64,000 nt of DNA. It comes from a bacterium (GTDB lineage: Bacteria; Bacillota; Bacilli; Lactobacillales; Streptococcaceae). The stretch's first letter is position 1; each line of letters starts with the position of its first letter. Location: positions 434,001 to 498,000 of the forward strand of contig CAJNCG010000002.1 in assembly GCA_905221205.1 (NCBI GenBank), in the 5' to 3' direction. A program made the position numbers and the translations under genes. The notes beneath the pieces are model-generated. The model was not told where the DNA came from. It ran no database searches and saw nothing but the letters and a program-made list of their open reading frames with translations. This document shows positions 30,151-38,432 of this stretch, piece by piece.

Positions 30151-31424
30151 TGAAGATAAGTTGGAATGGATTTTCTAAAAAATCATACCATGAGCGCCTT
30201 GAGCTGTTAAAAGCTCAGGCGCTCCTTAGTCCTGAAAAACAAACCAGTCTGGAGCAGGATGAACAGATTAGCGTGACTGTCGCAGACCAGCTGAGTGAGA
30301 ATGTGGTGGGGACTTTTTCTCTACCTTATTCGCTGGTTCCAGAGGTTCTTGTCAACGGTCAGGAATACACTGTTCCCTATGTGACAGAAGAACCATCTGT
30401 GGTTGCTGCGGCCAGCTATGCAAGTAAAATCATCAAGCGTGCAGGAGGTTTTACTGCTCAAGTCCATAAGCGCCAGATGATCGGTCAGGTAGCCCTTTAT
30501 CAAGTTGCTGAACCTGAACAAGCGCAAGATAAGATTGCCAGCAAGAAAGCGGAGCTCTTGGAACTTGCCAATCAAGCCTATCCTTCCATCGTTAAACGCG
30601 GGGGCGGGGCGCGTGATTTGCATGTAGAGCAGATCAAAGGTGAAACAGACTTTCTCGTTGTTTATCTCCATGTCGATACCCAGGAAGCCATGGGAGCCAA
30701 TATGCTCAACACCATGCTGGAAACCTTGAAACCAGTCTTAGAAGAACTCAGTCAGGGACAGAGCCTCATGGGGATTCTATCAAACTACGCGACCGATTCT
30801 CTGGTGACTGCAAGTTGCCGCATCGCCTTTCGTTACTTGAGCCGCCAAAAGGATCAAGGACGAGAAATTGCAGAGAAAATTGCTTTGGCGAGCCAATTTG
30901 CGCAAGCTGATCCTTATCGAGCAGCTACCCACAATAAAGGGATATTTAACGGTATTGATGCCATTTTAATTGCAACTGGTAATGACTGGCGTGCCATTGA
31001 GGCGGGGGCCCATGCCTTTGCCAGTCGAGACGGGCGCTACCAAGGTCTTAGTCAATGGACGCTGGACCTGGAAACAGAAGAATTGGTCGGTGAGATTACC
31101 CTACCTATGCCTGTAGCGACCAAGGGTGGCTCTATCGGCCTCAATCCTCGTGTAGCCCTCAGTCATGAATTACTGGGAAATCCTTCTGCCAAAGAATTAG
31201 CTCAGATTATCGTGTCTATCGGTCTCGCCCAAAACTTTGCGGCCCTGAAAGCCTTGGTGAGTACAGGCATCCAGCAAGGCCACATGAAATTGCAGGCCAA
31301 ATCTTTGGCACTCCTAGCAGGTGCCAGTGAGTCCGAGGTAGCTCCTCTGGTTGAGCGCCTTATCGCAGATAAAACCTTTAACCTAGAGACAGCCCAGCGC
31401 TATCTCGAAAATTTAAGATTATAA
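30150..31424 (+). CDS. mvaA: Hydroxymethylglutaryl-CoA reductase (class II)
   Basis: Reduces HMG-CoA to mevalonate. The 424-residue protein has the class II landmarks: ENVVGTFSLPYSLVPEVLVNG in two parts (~53-73), EEPSVVAAAS (~82-91), the dinucleotide site DTQEAMGANMLNTM (~176-189) and ATKGGSIGLNPR (~324-335), with a C-terminal region carrying the QQGHMKLQAK catalytic-His segment. TAATG coupling to mvaS. Confidence 0.97.
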   Translation: MKISWNGFSKKSYHERLELLKAQALLSPEKQTSLEQDEQISVTVADQLSENVVGTFSLPYSLVPEVLVNGQEYTVPYVTEEPSVVAAASYASKIIKRAGGFTAQVHKRQMIGQVALYQVAEPEQAQDKIASKKAELLELANQAYPSIVKRGGGARDLHVEQIKGETDFLVVYLHVDTQEAMGANMLNTMLETLKPVLEELSQGQSLMGILSNYATDSLVTASCRIAFRYLSRQKDQGREIAEKIALASQFAQADPYRAATHNKGIFNGIDAILIATGNDWRAIEAGAHAFASRDGRYQGLSQWTLDLETEELVGEITLPMPVATKGGSIGLNPRVALSHELLGNPSAKELAQIIVSIGLAQNFAALKALVSTGIQQGHMKLQAKSLALLAGASESEVAPLVERLIADKTFNLETAQRYLENLRL

Positions 31425-31455
31425 AAAACTCAGACGAATTGGTCTGAGTTTTCTT
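31424..31455 (+). terminator. Terminator after mvaA
   Basis: AAAACTCAGAC / GTCTGAGTTTT with a short T tail, starting at the mvaA stop codon. Confidence 0.88.
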
Positions 31456-31460
31456 GTGCT

Positions 31461-31613
31461 TATACTCAATGAAAATCAAAGAGCAAACTAGGAAACTAGC
31501 CGCAGGTTGCTCAAAGCACTGCTTTGAGGTTGTAGATAAGACTGACGAAGTCAGTTACATATATCTACGGTAAGGCGACGCTGACGTGGTTTGAAGAGAT
31601 TTTCGAAGAGTAT
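31461..31613 (-). repeat. BOX element (boxA-boxB-boxC)
   Basis: About 153 bp. Read on the minus strand it begins ATACTCTTCGAAAATCTC (boxA), holds CGTCAGCGTCGCCTTACCG (the complement of the region used for BOX typing, one difference), then ACTTCGTCAGT and CTCAAAGCAGTGCTTTGAG (boxB), and ends in GCTAGTTTCCTAGTTTGCTC... TTGAGTATA (boxC). One copy of each subunit. BOX elements are mobile, non-autonomous repeats of S. pneumoniae and relatives. Its boxA end touches the scrR stop codon. Confidence 0.92.
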
Positions 31614-32578
31614 TAAATACTTTTTCCTGTTAATAGGGTGACTGGTAAGAAATAACCAGTTGTCGCAACTTCCTTACCTTCGATCTTCTGCAAGAGGAGA
31701 TCAACAGTGAGTTGGGCAATCTCTTGCATAGGTTGCTTAATCGTTGTCAAATGAGGGTAGTAGTTCTCGATAAAATAGGTCCCATCGTAGCCGATGACTT
31801 TGAGCTCTTCAGGAACAGAAATGCCAAGTTCCTGAGCAATTTTAATGACTAGAATAGCAGTCAAATCATCCGAAGCAAAAATCGCATCTGGTTTTTGTCG
31901 GGTCAAGATATTCTTGATTTCCATTTCTTTTCTGACAGGAGAAAAGTCACTGGAAACATTGATAATAGGAGCTTTGGGGAGTACGGATGCAAAACCAGCG
32001 TGGCGTAGTCCGGTTGGCGAGTTAGAATTATCATTCCCTGTAATCATGATGATAGACTGGGCGCCTGTCTTGACCAAGGTCTGGGCAGCAAGAACCCCAC
32101 CAGCATAGTTGTCAGAGGAGACGACTGGAATGTCAGGTGATAGGTTTCGGTCAAAGGAAATAATCGGCGCTGTCACACGATTGTAGTCTTCAATTCCTAG
32201 GTTGTGACTACCAGAAATGATACCGTCCACCTGATTGGCTTCCAACATTTCGATGTACTCGCGTTCCTTTTCAGAATCGTGCTCACTGTTGCAGATGATG
32301 GTCTTGTAACCATTTTTGAAGAGTTGGTGTTCTAATTTATCAATCAATTCTGCGTAGAAAACATTGGAAATATTTGGGAAAATCAAGCCGATTAACTTAG
32401 CGGACTTTCCTTGTAGACTACGAGCCAGGTTGTTGGGTTTGTAGCCCAATTCTCGCATGGCTTCATTGACCTTTTGAATGGTTTTTTCTGATAAATAGCC
32501 TTTTTTATTGATAACCCGAGAAACGGTAGTAGGACTGACACCTGCAAGTTTGGCGACATCAGTTAGTTTTGCGACCAT
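31613..32578 (-). CDS. scrR: Sucrose operon repressor, LacI family
   Basis: The 321-residue regulator has an N-terminal LacI helix-turn-helix (LTDVAKLAGVSPTTVSRVIN, ~4-23, hinge ~45-58) and a periplasmic-binding-protein-like effector domain. It should bind operators at scrB and scrA and be released by a sucrose-derived phosphate sugar. Its start overlaps the scrB 3' end by 20 bases, so they form one transcript. Downstream there is no ordinary terminator, only the adjoining BOX element. Confidence 0.93.
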   Translation of the reverse strand: MVAKLTDVAKLAGVSPTTVSRVINKKGYLSEKTIQKVNEAMRELGYKPNNLARSLQGKSAKLIGLIFPNISNVFYAELIDKLEHQLFKNGYKTIICNSEHDSEKEREYIEMLEANQVDGIISGSHNLGIEDYNRVTAPIISFDRNLSPDIPVVSSDNYAGGVLAAQTLVKTGAQSIIMITGNDNSNSPTGLRHAGFASVLPKAPIINVSSDFSPVRKEMEIKNILTRQKPDAIFASDDLTAILVIKIAQELGISVPEELKVIGYDGTYFIENYYPHLTTIKQPMQEIAQLTVDLLLQKIEGKEVATTGYFLPVTLLTGKSI

Positions 32579-34013
32579 AATCTAATTCATAGTAAGTTCC
32601 AGTTGGGTTTCCAGATTTGATGAGGATACCATTTTGTTCCGCATGTGGGAAGACACGACCAGAAAATACTTTTTCTCCTTTATTGATGAAAATTTCAAAG
32701 ACAGAGTTATCGATGAAGATTGTAGCAGTAGTAGCCTGGTTATCGATTGGGCAAGAACGAGTTGTCCCAAATTCTTGAGCATACTGTTCACCAGTCTGGC
32801 TACGATCCACTGTTACTTGACCGTTTACAAGGTCAAGGTTGATTGCAAGTCCCTTGCCTTCTTTATCAGCAAGTAAGACAATCTCGCTCTGGCTATTAGC
32901 TTCCAATTTGAGTTCAAGTTCGTAGGTGTTATTGGTTTGGGCACGGTTTGAGAAGGATTCTTCAGATGCACGTAAGTCCTTGATAGCTGGGACTGGGTAT
33001 TGGTAGAGTTTGCCGTCTTTGATAGTGAGTTCTTTGACCAAAGAGAAGGTTCCTTGGTGGTCAAAACGGTCAGATGGGTAAGAAACATCTGGCAAACCAA
33101 GCCAGCTAACTGCTAGAGCACGTCCGTCAGGAGCGTTGAAGGCTTGGGTAGCATAGGCTTCGAAACCATAATCCATGTTTTGAAGTTGAGACACATCTAC
33201 CATTTTTGCATTTTCAGGGTCAAAGGAAGCCCCGATTTTATACATATTTGGATAGATATTATCGTAGTCTAGAACATCTTTATCCAATCCTTGTGGGCAG
33301 TAGAGAAGGACAGGTTGCTCGCCTACAAAGACTAGATTTGGGCATTCCATCATGTAGGCAGTGCGGTCGTTAGCAAAGTCAAGGTCGCCAACAGCTTGCC
33401 AGTTTGTGTAGTCGTTGTCCACAGCCTTGTAGAGACGGACGAAGCCTTTTTTCTCCAAGTCCTGTCCACCGACGATAGCATAATATTGACCTTTAAAGTT
33501 AAAAATTTGCGGATCGCGGAAGTGGTCAGTAGAGTCTGCTGGCTGGTCAATCAAGATCTTGTCAATCTTCGTAATCTTGCCATCCTTATCCATCAAAGCA
33601 CCGATCTGGTAAGGGTGACGGATCCAGTTTTCATCACGGACATTTCCTGTATAGAATAGGAATAAGTTATCGCCAAACTGCATGGCAGAACCAGAGTAAG
33701 CACCGTGGCTATCTAATGGAGTATCAGGCAAAACTTTGGCTCCGGTTTCTGTGAAGTGAACCAAATCATCGCTTTCCAATTGCACCCAAGATTTTAAACC
33801 GTGGGCTGCACCAAAAGGAAAGTTCTGATAAAAAACAATCCACTTCCCATCAAAGTAAGAAAAGCCATTTGGGTCGTTGAGAAGTCCTGTTTTTGGCTCA
33901 ACATGATAATGAGTATGCCATGGAGATTGTGCCATATTTTCTTTAATATTCTTAATTTCTTCTTGCGTCCAATCTTGATAAAGTCTGTAACGACGCTCAG
34001 TAGTCCATTCCAT
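32559..34013 (-). CDS. scrB: Sucrose-6-phosphate hydrolase (GH32)
   Basis: Cleaves sucrose-6-phosphate from the PTS to glucose-6-phosphate and fructose. The 484-residue GH32 enzyme has the nucleophile motif LLNDPNGF (Asp ~47), the transition-state motif FRDPQ (~165) and the acid/base motif MECPN (~220), then a C-terminal beta-sandwich (TIFIDNSVFEIFINKGE). GGAGG nine bases upstream supports the start. Divergent from scrA. Confidence 0.96.
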   Translation of the reverse strand: MEWTTERRYRLYQDWTQEEIKNIKENMAQSPWHTHYHVEPKTGLLNDPNGFSYFDGKWIVFYQNFPFGAAHGLKSWVQLESDDLVHFTETGAKVLPDTPLDSHGAYSGSAMQFGDNLFLFYTGNVRDENWIRHPYQIGALMDKDGKITKIDKILIDQPADSTDHFRDPQIFNFKGQYYAIVGGQDLEKKGFVRLYKAVDNDYTNWQAVGDLDFANDRTAYMMECPNLVFVGEQPVLLYCPQGLDKDVLDYDNIYPNMYKIGASFDPENAKMVDVSQLQNMDYGFEAYATQAFNAPDGRALAVSWLGLPDVSYPSDRFDHQGTFSLVKELTIKDGKLYQYPVPAIKDLRASEESFSNRAQTNNTYELELKLEANSQSEIVLLADKEGKGLAINLDLVNGQVTVDRSQTGEQYAQEFGTTRSCPIDNQATTATIFIDNSVFEIFINKGEKVFSGRVFPHAEQNGILIKSGNPTGTYYELDYGRKTN

Positions 34014-34046
34014 TCTTTCATTCCTCCAAAAATCTTATCACTTTTA

Positions 34047-34075
34047 ATAGTAACCGTTTTCGGAAAAAAAAGCAA
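34047..34075 (-). promoter_or_regulatory. scrB-scrR promoter with an operator-like palindrome
   Basis: TTGCTT (34070-34075), 17-base spacer, TACTAT (34047-34052) on the minus strand. The spacer contains CCGAAAACGGTTA, a LacI-type site centred on CG, a likely ScrR operator. Confidence 0.65.
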
Positions 34076-34100
34076 GCCTTTTATGTTAAAAAAGAGAAAA

Positions 34101-34356
34101 AACTGTCAAACGTTTGTCACAAAATAAATGCAGGAAATCAATCACATTTTCAGGAAAATATGAAAGATAATGAAACAAAACCCTTTTAACTAAGATTTTA
34201 GACTTGTTTTTTTAAGGAATGCCTGATAAAACAGTCAAAATCAATCAATCTAAAACATGCTTACTAAGTGGATAGAATATTTTTCTGCAAAACGCTTGAC
34301 ATATTTCTAAAACATGATAAAATAATAGTCGTAGGGCGGATAAAATCGCTTTCAAA
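34101..34356. promoter_or_regulatory. scrA promoter and further candidate ScrR/CcpA operators
   Basis: The 378-base divergent spacer holds no gene. CAAACGTTTG (34107-34116) is a perfect 10-bp palindrome. TTGACA (34296-34301) and TAAAAT (34318-34323) form the scrA promoter; AAAACGC overlaps its -35. ATAAAATCGCTTTCAAA (34340-34356) lies just downstream of the start of transcription. All three are CG-centred like LacI/CcpA sites; which protein binds which is not determined. Confidence 0.6.
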
Positions 34357-34391
34357 CAAGAACAAAATTTTATATAAGGAGATTTTTGCAA

Positions 34392-36278
34392 ATGAACAAT
34401 CAGGAAATTGCAAAAAAAGTCATCGATGCCTTGGGCGGACGTGAAAATGTCAACAGTGTTGCCCACTGTGCGACTCGTCTTCGTGTCATGGTCAAAGATG
34501 AAGGAAAAATCAATAAAGAAGTGATTGAGAACTTGGAAAAAGTTCAAGGTGCTTTCTTTAACTCAGGTCAATACCAAATCATCTTTGGTACAGGTACAGT
34601 TAACAAAATGTATGATGAAGTTGTTGCACTTGGTTTGCCAACATCATCTAAAGCTGACATGAAAGCAGAAGCTGCCAAACAAGGAAACTGGTTCCAACGT
34701 GCTATCCGTACTTTCGGTGACGTTTTCGTTCCAATCATCCCAGTTATCGTAGCGACAGGTCTCTTCATGGGTGTGCGTGGTCTTTTCAACGCTCTTGAAA
34801 TGCCACTTCCAGGAGACTTTGCAACTTACACACAAATCTTGACAGATACAGCCTTCATCATCTTGCCAGGTTTGGTTGTGTGGTCAACCTTCCGTGTATT
34901 CGGTGGTAACCCTGCCGTTGGTATCGTTCTAGGTATGATGCTTGTTTCTGGCTCACTTCCAAACGCTTGGGCGGTCGCTTCAGGTGGTGAAGTAACAGCT
35001 ATGAACTTCTTTGGATTCATCCCTGTTGTTGGTTTGCAAGGTTCCGTTCTTCCAGCCTTCATCATCGGGGTTGTCGGAGCTAAATTTGAAAAAGCTGTCC
35101 GCAAGGTTGTTCCAGATGTGATTGACCTCTTGGTAACACCATTCGTGACACTTTTGGTTATGTCTATCCTTGGACTCTTTGTCATCGGACCAGTCTTCCA
35201 CGTTGTTGAAAACTACATCCTTATCGCTACAAAAGCGATTCTTAACATGCCATTTGGTCTTGGTGGTTTCTTGATTGGTGGGGTTCACCAATTGATCGTC
35301 GTATCAGGTGTGCACCACATCTTCAACTTGCTTGAAGTTCAATTACTTGCTGCTGACCATGCTAACCCATTCAACGCTATCATCACAGCTGCTATGACAG
35401 CTCAAGGTGCTGCGACTGTTGCGGTTGGTGTTAAAACTAAAAATCCAAAACTAAAAACACTTGCTTTCCCAGCTGCTCTTTCTGCCTTCCTCGGTATTAC
35501 AGAGCCTGCTATCTTCGGGGTTAACTTGCGCTTCCGTAAACCATTCTTCCTTTCATTGATTGCTGGTGCGATCGGTGGTGGATTGGCTTCAATCCTTGGA
35601 CTTGCTGGTACTGGTAATGGTATCACCATCATCCCAGGTACAATGCTTTATGTTGGTAACGGACAACTTGCCCAATACCTTCTTATGGTAGCTGTATCAT
35701 TTGCACTTGGTTTTGCCCTTACTTACATGTTTGGTTATGAGGATGAAAAAGAAGTTGCTACTGAAGTAGAGACAGAACGTTTGGTCCAAGAAGAAACAAC
35801 TGGTAACATTCCAGCAGCTCTTCAAAATGAAACACTTGTAACTCCTATCGTTGGTGACGTCGTTGCTCTTGCTGATGTCAATGACCCAGTCTTCTCAAGT
35901 GGAGCTATGGGACAAGGTATTGCTGTGAAACCTAGCCAAGGTGTGGTTTATGCACCAGCTGATGCTGAAGTTTCAATCGCCTTTGCAACAGGTCACGCCT
36001 TTGGTTTGAAAACAACTAATGGTGCTGAAGTCTTGATCCACGTTGGTATCGACACTGTAACAATGAACGGTGAAGGTTTCGAACAAAAAGTTGCCCAAGG
36101 TGACAAGGTTAAAGCTGGCGATGTTCTTGGAACATTTGACTCAAACAAAATCGCTGCAGCTGGTCTTGATGATACAACAATGGTTATCGTTACAAACACA
36201 GCCGACTTCTCTTCAGTAGCTTCAGTCGCAACAGGTTCAGTTGCGAAGGGGGATGCTCTTATCGAAGTGAAAATCTAA
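34392..36278 (+). CDS. scrA: Sucrose-specific PTS enzyme IIBCA
   Basis: Imports and phosphorylates sucrose. The 628-residue protein has domain order B-C-A: IIB with phospho-Cys26 in AHCATRLRVM, IIC with about ten membrane helices and the GITEPAIFGVNLRFRKP motif (~363-379), and IIA with phospho-His in EVLIHVGIDTV (~549). AAGGAG is ten bases before the ATG at 34392; a TTG at 34386 is ignored. Regulated with scrB by ScrR. Confidence 0.96.
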   Translation: MNNQEIAKKVIDALGGRENVNSVAHCATRLRVMVKDEGKINKEVIENLEKVQGAFFNSGQYQIIFGTGTVNKMYDEVVALGLPTSSKADMKAEAAKQGNWFQRAIRTFGDVFVPIIPVIVATGLFMGVRGLFNALEMPLPGDFATYTQILTDTAFIILPGLVVWSTFRVFGGNPAVGIVLGMMLVSGSLPNAWAVASGGEVTAMNFFGFIPVVGLQGSVLPAFIIGVVGAKFEKAVRKVVPDVIDLLVTPFVTLLVMSILGLFVIGPVFHVVENYILIATKAILNMPFGLGGFLIGGVHQLIVVSGVHHIFNLLEVQLLAADHANPFNAIITAAMTAQGAATVAVGVKTKNPKLKTLAFPAALSAFLGITEPAIFGVNLRFRKPFFLSLIAGAIGGGLASILGLAGTGNGITIIPGTMLYVGNGQLAQYLLMVAVSFALGFALTYMFGYEDEKEVATEVETERLVQEETTGNIPAALQNETLVTPIVGDVVALADVNDPVFSSGAMGQGIAVKPSQGVVYAPADAEVSIAFATGHAFGLKTTNGAEVLIHVGIDTVTMNGEGFEQKVAQGDKVKAGDVLGTFDSNKIAAAGLDDTTMVIVTNTADFSSVASVATGSVAKGDALIEVKI

Positions 36279-36296
36279 TCAATCCTCTCTAATGTG

Positions 36297-36329
36297 AAAA
36301 CGAACAAATGACATGTTTGTTCGTTTTTG
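36297..36329 (+). terminator. Terminator after scrA
   Basis: AAAACGAACAAA / TTTGTTCGTTTT stem with T tail. Confidence 0.88.
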
Positions 36330-36392
36330 CTTGAATGGTAAGATTTACAGAGGAAAATCTAAAAAATAGAGAAATTTAGACTTTCGAAATAT

Positions 36393-36401
36393 GCTATAAT
36401 A
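36393..36401 (+). promoter_or_regulatory. Extended -10 promoter of scrK
   Basis: TGCTATAAT, an extended -10, about 28 bases before scrK; no strong -35. scrK is thus probably expressed independently of scrA. Confidence 0.6.
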
Positions 36402-36427
36402 AAGAAAATAAAAACAAGAGGTTTATC

Positions 36428-37315
36428 ATGACAAAATTATATGGAAGCTTGGAAGCGGGCGGTACAAAGTTTGTCTGTGCTGTCGGTGATGAAAAATTTA
36501 ACGTTGTAGAAAAAACACAATTTCCAACAACAACTCCAATCGAAACAATCGATAAAACCATTGAGTTCTTCTCAAAATTCGATAACCTTGCTGGTCTTGC
36601 AGTTGGTTCATTTGGTCCCATTGATATTGACAAAAACTCAAAAACTTATGGCTTTATCACAACAACTCCAAAACCTCACTGGGCAAATGTAGACTTGCTT
36701 GGTGCCCTTCGTCGCGCCCTCAACGTGCCAATGTACTTCACAACAGACGTAAACAGCTCTGCCTATGGTGAAGTAGTTGCCCGTAACAATGCTGGTGGCC
36801 GTATCGAAAACTTGGTTTACTACACAATCGGTACAGGTATCGGTGCTGGTGTTATCCAACGTGGTGAGTTTATCGGTGGTGTGGGTCACCCTGAAATGGG
36901 TCACTATTATGTGGCTAAACACCCAATGGATATTGAAAAAGAATTTAACGGTGTTTGTCCATTCCACAAAGGATGTTTGGAAGGCTTTGCGGCTGGTCCA
37001 AGTCTAGAAGCTCGTACAGGTATTCGTGGTGAAAATATTGAACTCAACAGCTCTGTCTGGGATGTTCAAGCCTACTACATCGCTCAAGCTGCGGTTAATG
37101 CTACAGTGACTTTCCGCCCAGACGTAATCGTCTTTGGTGGTGGAGTCATGGCTCAACAACACATGTTGGACCGTGTCCGTGAGAAATTTACAGCTCTTCT
37201 CAATGGCTACCTACCAGTACCAGATGTGCGTGATTACATCGTGACGCCAGCAGTCGCAGGAAATGGTTCTGCCACACTTGGGAACTTTGTCCTTGCAAAA
37301 GAAGTTTCAAAATAA
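36428..37315 (+). CDS. scrK: Fructokinase (ROK family)
   Basis: Phosphorylates the fructose released by ScrB. The 295-residue ROK protein has the ATP site GSLEAGGTKFVCAVG (~6-20), catalytic DVNSSAYGE (~102-110), TIGTGIGAGVI, and the zinc-binding motif GHPEMGHYYVAKHP...CPFHKGCLEG (His and three Cys, ~157-188). AAGAGG precedes the ATG. Completes the sucrose pathway with scrA and scrB. Confidence 0.95.
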   Translation: MTKLYGSLEAGGTKFVCAVGDEKFNVVEKTQFPTTTPIETIDKTIEFFSKFDNLAGLAVGSFGPIDIDKNSKTYGFITTTPKPHWANVDLLGALRRALNVPMYFTTDVNSSAYGEVVARNNAGGRIENLVYYTIGTGIGAGVIQRGEFIGGVGHPEMGHYYVAKHPMDIEKEFNGVCPFHKGCLEGFAAGPSLEARTGIRGENIELNSSVWDVQAYYIAQAAVNATVTFRPDVIVFGGGVMAQQHMLDRVREKFTALLNGYLPVPDVRDYIVTPAVAGNGSATLGNFVLAKEVSK

Positions 37316-37320
37316 AGCAC

Positions 37321-37350
37321 AAAATCCGCTTGGGAAACCAAACGGATTTT
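37321..37350 (+). terminator. scrK terminator, copy 1
   Basis: AAAATCCG-CTTGGGAAACCAAA-CGGATTTT; the inner TTGG/CCAA also pairs. All 30 bases recur at 37595-37624. Confidence 0.85.
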
Positions 37351-37370
37351 GTTGAAGACAATGTTTTTTG

Positions 37371-37505
37371 AGCCTTTCCTTAAGTGATTACGGACGGTAG
37401 CGACTTTCTTCGAAATTCCATACCTAAACTTTGAGCCTAATGTCTCAAAGTTTCCGAACACCTGAAACATTAGATTTCAGGTGTTTCCATCACGGCGGAA
37501 AGGCT
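37371..37505 (+). repeat. Structured element B, homologue of element A
   Basis: Closing helix AGCCTTTCC/GGAAAGGCT, internal loop TTAA/GGC, helix GTGAT/ATCAC, then three hairpins: an imperfect stem closed over CTTCG (GACTTT/AAATTC), AAACTTTGAG/CTCAAAGTTT, and ACACCTGAAA/TTTCAGGTGT. The first 56 bases align without gaps to element A (minus strand of 11742-11610). Every helix differs from A by paired changes. Located between scrK and the convergent TVP38 gene, between two copies of the scrK terminator. Function unknown. Confidence 0.8.
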
Positions 37506-37594
37506 AGGTAAGTCCTCGCCTCACTATAGAAAAATAGGCATGATTTCCATACTAAAGTATATTTAGCATCAAGCCATAGTCAATCTACGCTTTA
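37506..37594. other. Spacer between element B and terminator copy 2
   Basis: No gene. It begins with GTCCTCGCCTCACTATAG; the 9-mer GCCTCACTA also occurs in both copies of the tandem repeat at 5436-5830, preceded in each by CTAG. This may be a distant link between the two element families or chance. Confidence 0.35.
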
Positions 37595-37624
37595 AAAATC
37601 CGCTTGGGAAACCAAACGGATTTT
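37595..37624. terminator. scrK terminator, copy 2 (also serves the convergent gene)
   Basis: Exact copy of 37321-37350. With A and T tracts on both sides it can also end minus-strand transcription at the 37632 stop codon. Confidence 0.85.
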
Positions 37625-37631
37625 TCTATTC

Positions 37632-38249
37632 TCAAAGCATTTGCCAGAAAAAGTCAATAATATAGGTTAGACCGTAGGTATAAACCACGAGGGTAAAGGG
37701 TTTGGTCAGAATGATGATAGTCATATAGCGCTTGAAACTCATCTTGGTCAGGGCAGCCAGCATACAGAGAAAGTCAGCTGGACTAATGGGCCAAATCATC
37801 ATAAAAATAAAGAAACGGTCAAAACGATTGCCCTTATCCAACCAGCCGATGTACTTGTCGTAGGTGCGCTTACTGACGACAGACTGGACAAAGGCAGCTC
37901 CGTAGAGGCGCACCAGATAAAAGATAATGGCACAGCCAATCACGATGCCGATATAGTTGTAGATTGTCCCGATGATGTGCCCGTAGATAAAGACCCCAGC
38001 CACCGAGGTCAAGGCCCCAGGAATGATGGGGACGACCGTCTGTAGAATCTGTAAAAAGATAAAGAGAGGTGGCCCCCAGATACCTGCCTGCTGGATAAAG
38101 GCAGAGAGGGTTTCCTTAGACTGTAAAACCCCAGCCTGATAAGCCCAAATACAGAAAATCAAACTCCCAACTCCACCGACAATCGATGAGATATTGATAA
38201 TTTGCTGTAGAAGGGGAGAAACAGCTTTCATTTGTTTATCCTGTGACAT
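37632..38249 (-). CDS. TVP38/TMEM64 family (DedA-like) membrane protein
   Basis: The 205-residue protein has about five or six membrane helices and the family core QTVVPIIPGALTSVAGVFIYG (split ~64-84, Pro/Gly-rich re-entrant loop) and GCAIIFYLVRLYG (~104-116), plus PISPADFLCMLAALT. Members are thought to move lipids across membranes (DedA-like), but this one is not characterised. GAGGAG five bases before the ATG supports the start. Confidence 0.82.
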   Translation of the reverse strand: MSQDKQMKAVSPLLQQIINISSIVGGVGSLIFCIWAYQAGVLQSKETLSAFIQQAGIWGPPLFIFLQILQTVVPIIPGALTSVAGVFIYGHIIGTIYNYIGIVIGCAIIFYLVRLYGAAFVQSVVSKRTYDKYIGWLDKGNRFDRFFIFMMIWPISPADFLCMLAALTKMSFKRYMTIIILTKPFTLVVYTYGLTYIIDFFWQML

Positions 38250-38355
38250 GTAAACTCCTCGTAGATAGTATAATTCTACTATACCATATTTTGGAGGAGA
38301 AAGGGGGAATGAGTATTTTTTGCGATGGGAGAGTGATGGAATTTGAGTCTAAACA

Positions 38356-38364
38356 TGCTATAAT
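38356..38364 (+). promoter_or_regulatory. Extended -10 promoter of hsdRMS
   Basis: TGCTATAAT, 69 bases before hsdR; the -35 is weak. The same TGCTATAAT is used for scrK. Confidence 0.6.
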
Positions 38365-38432
38365 AGACCTAGTATAAAATTTGGAAATTTCAGGATATGA
38401 ATAGTTCAAATGAAGCGTAAGGAAGGTTTGCG

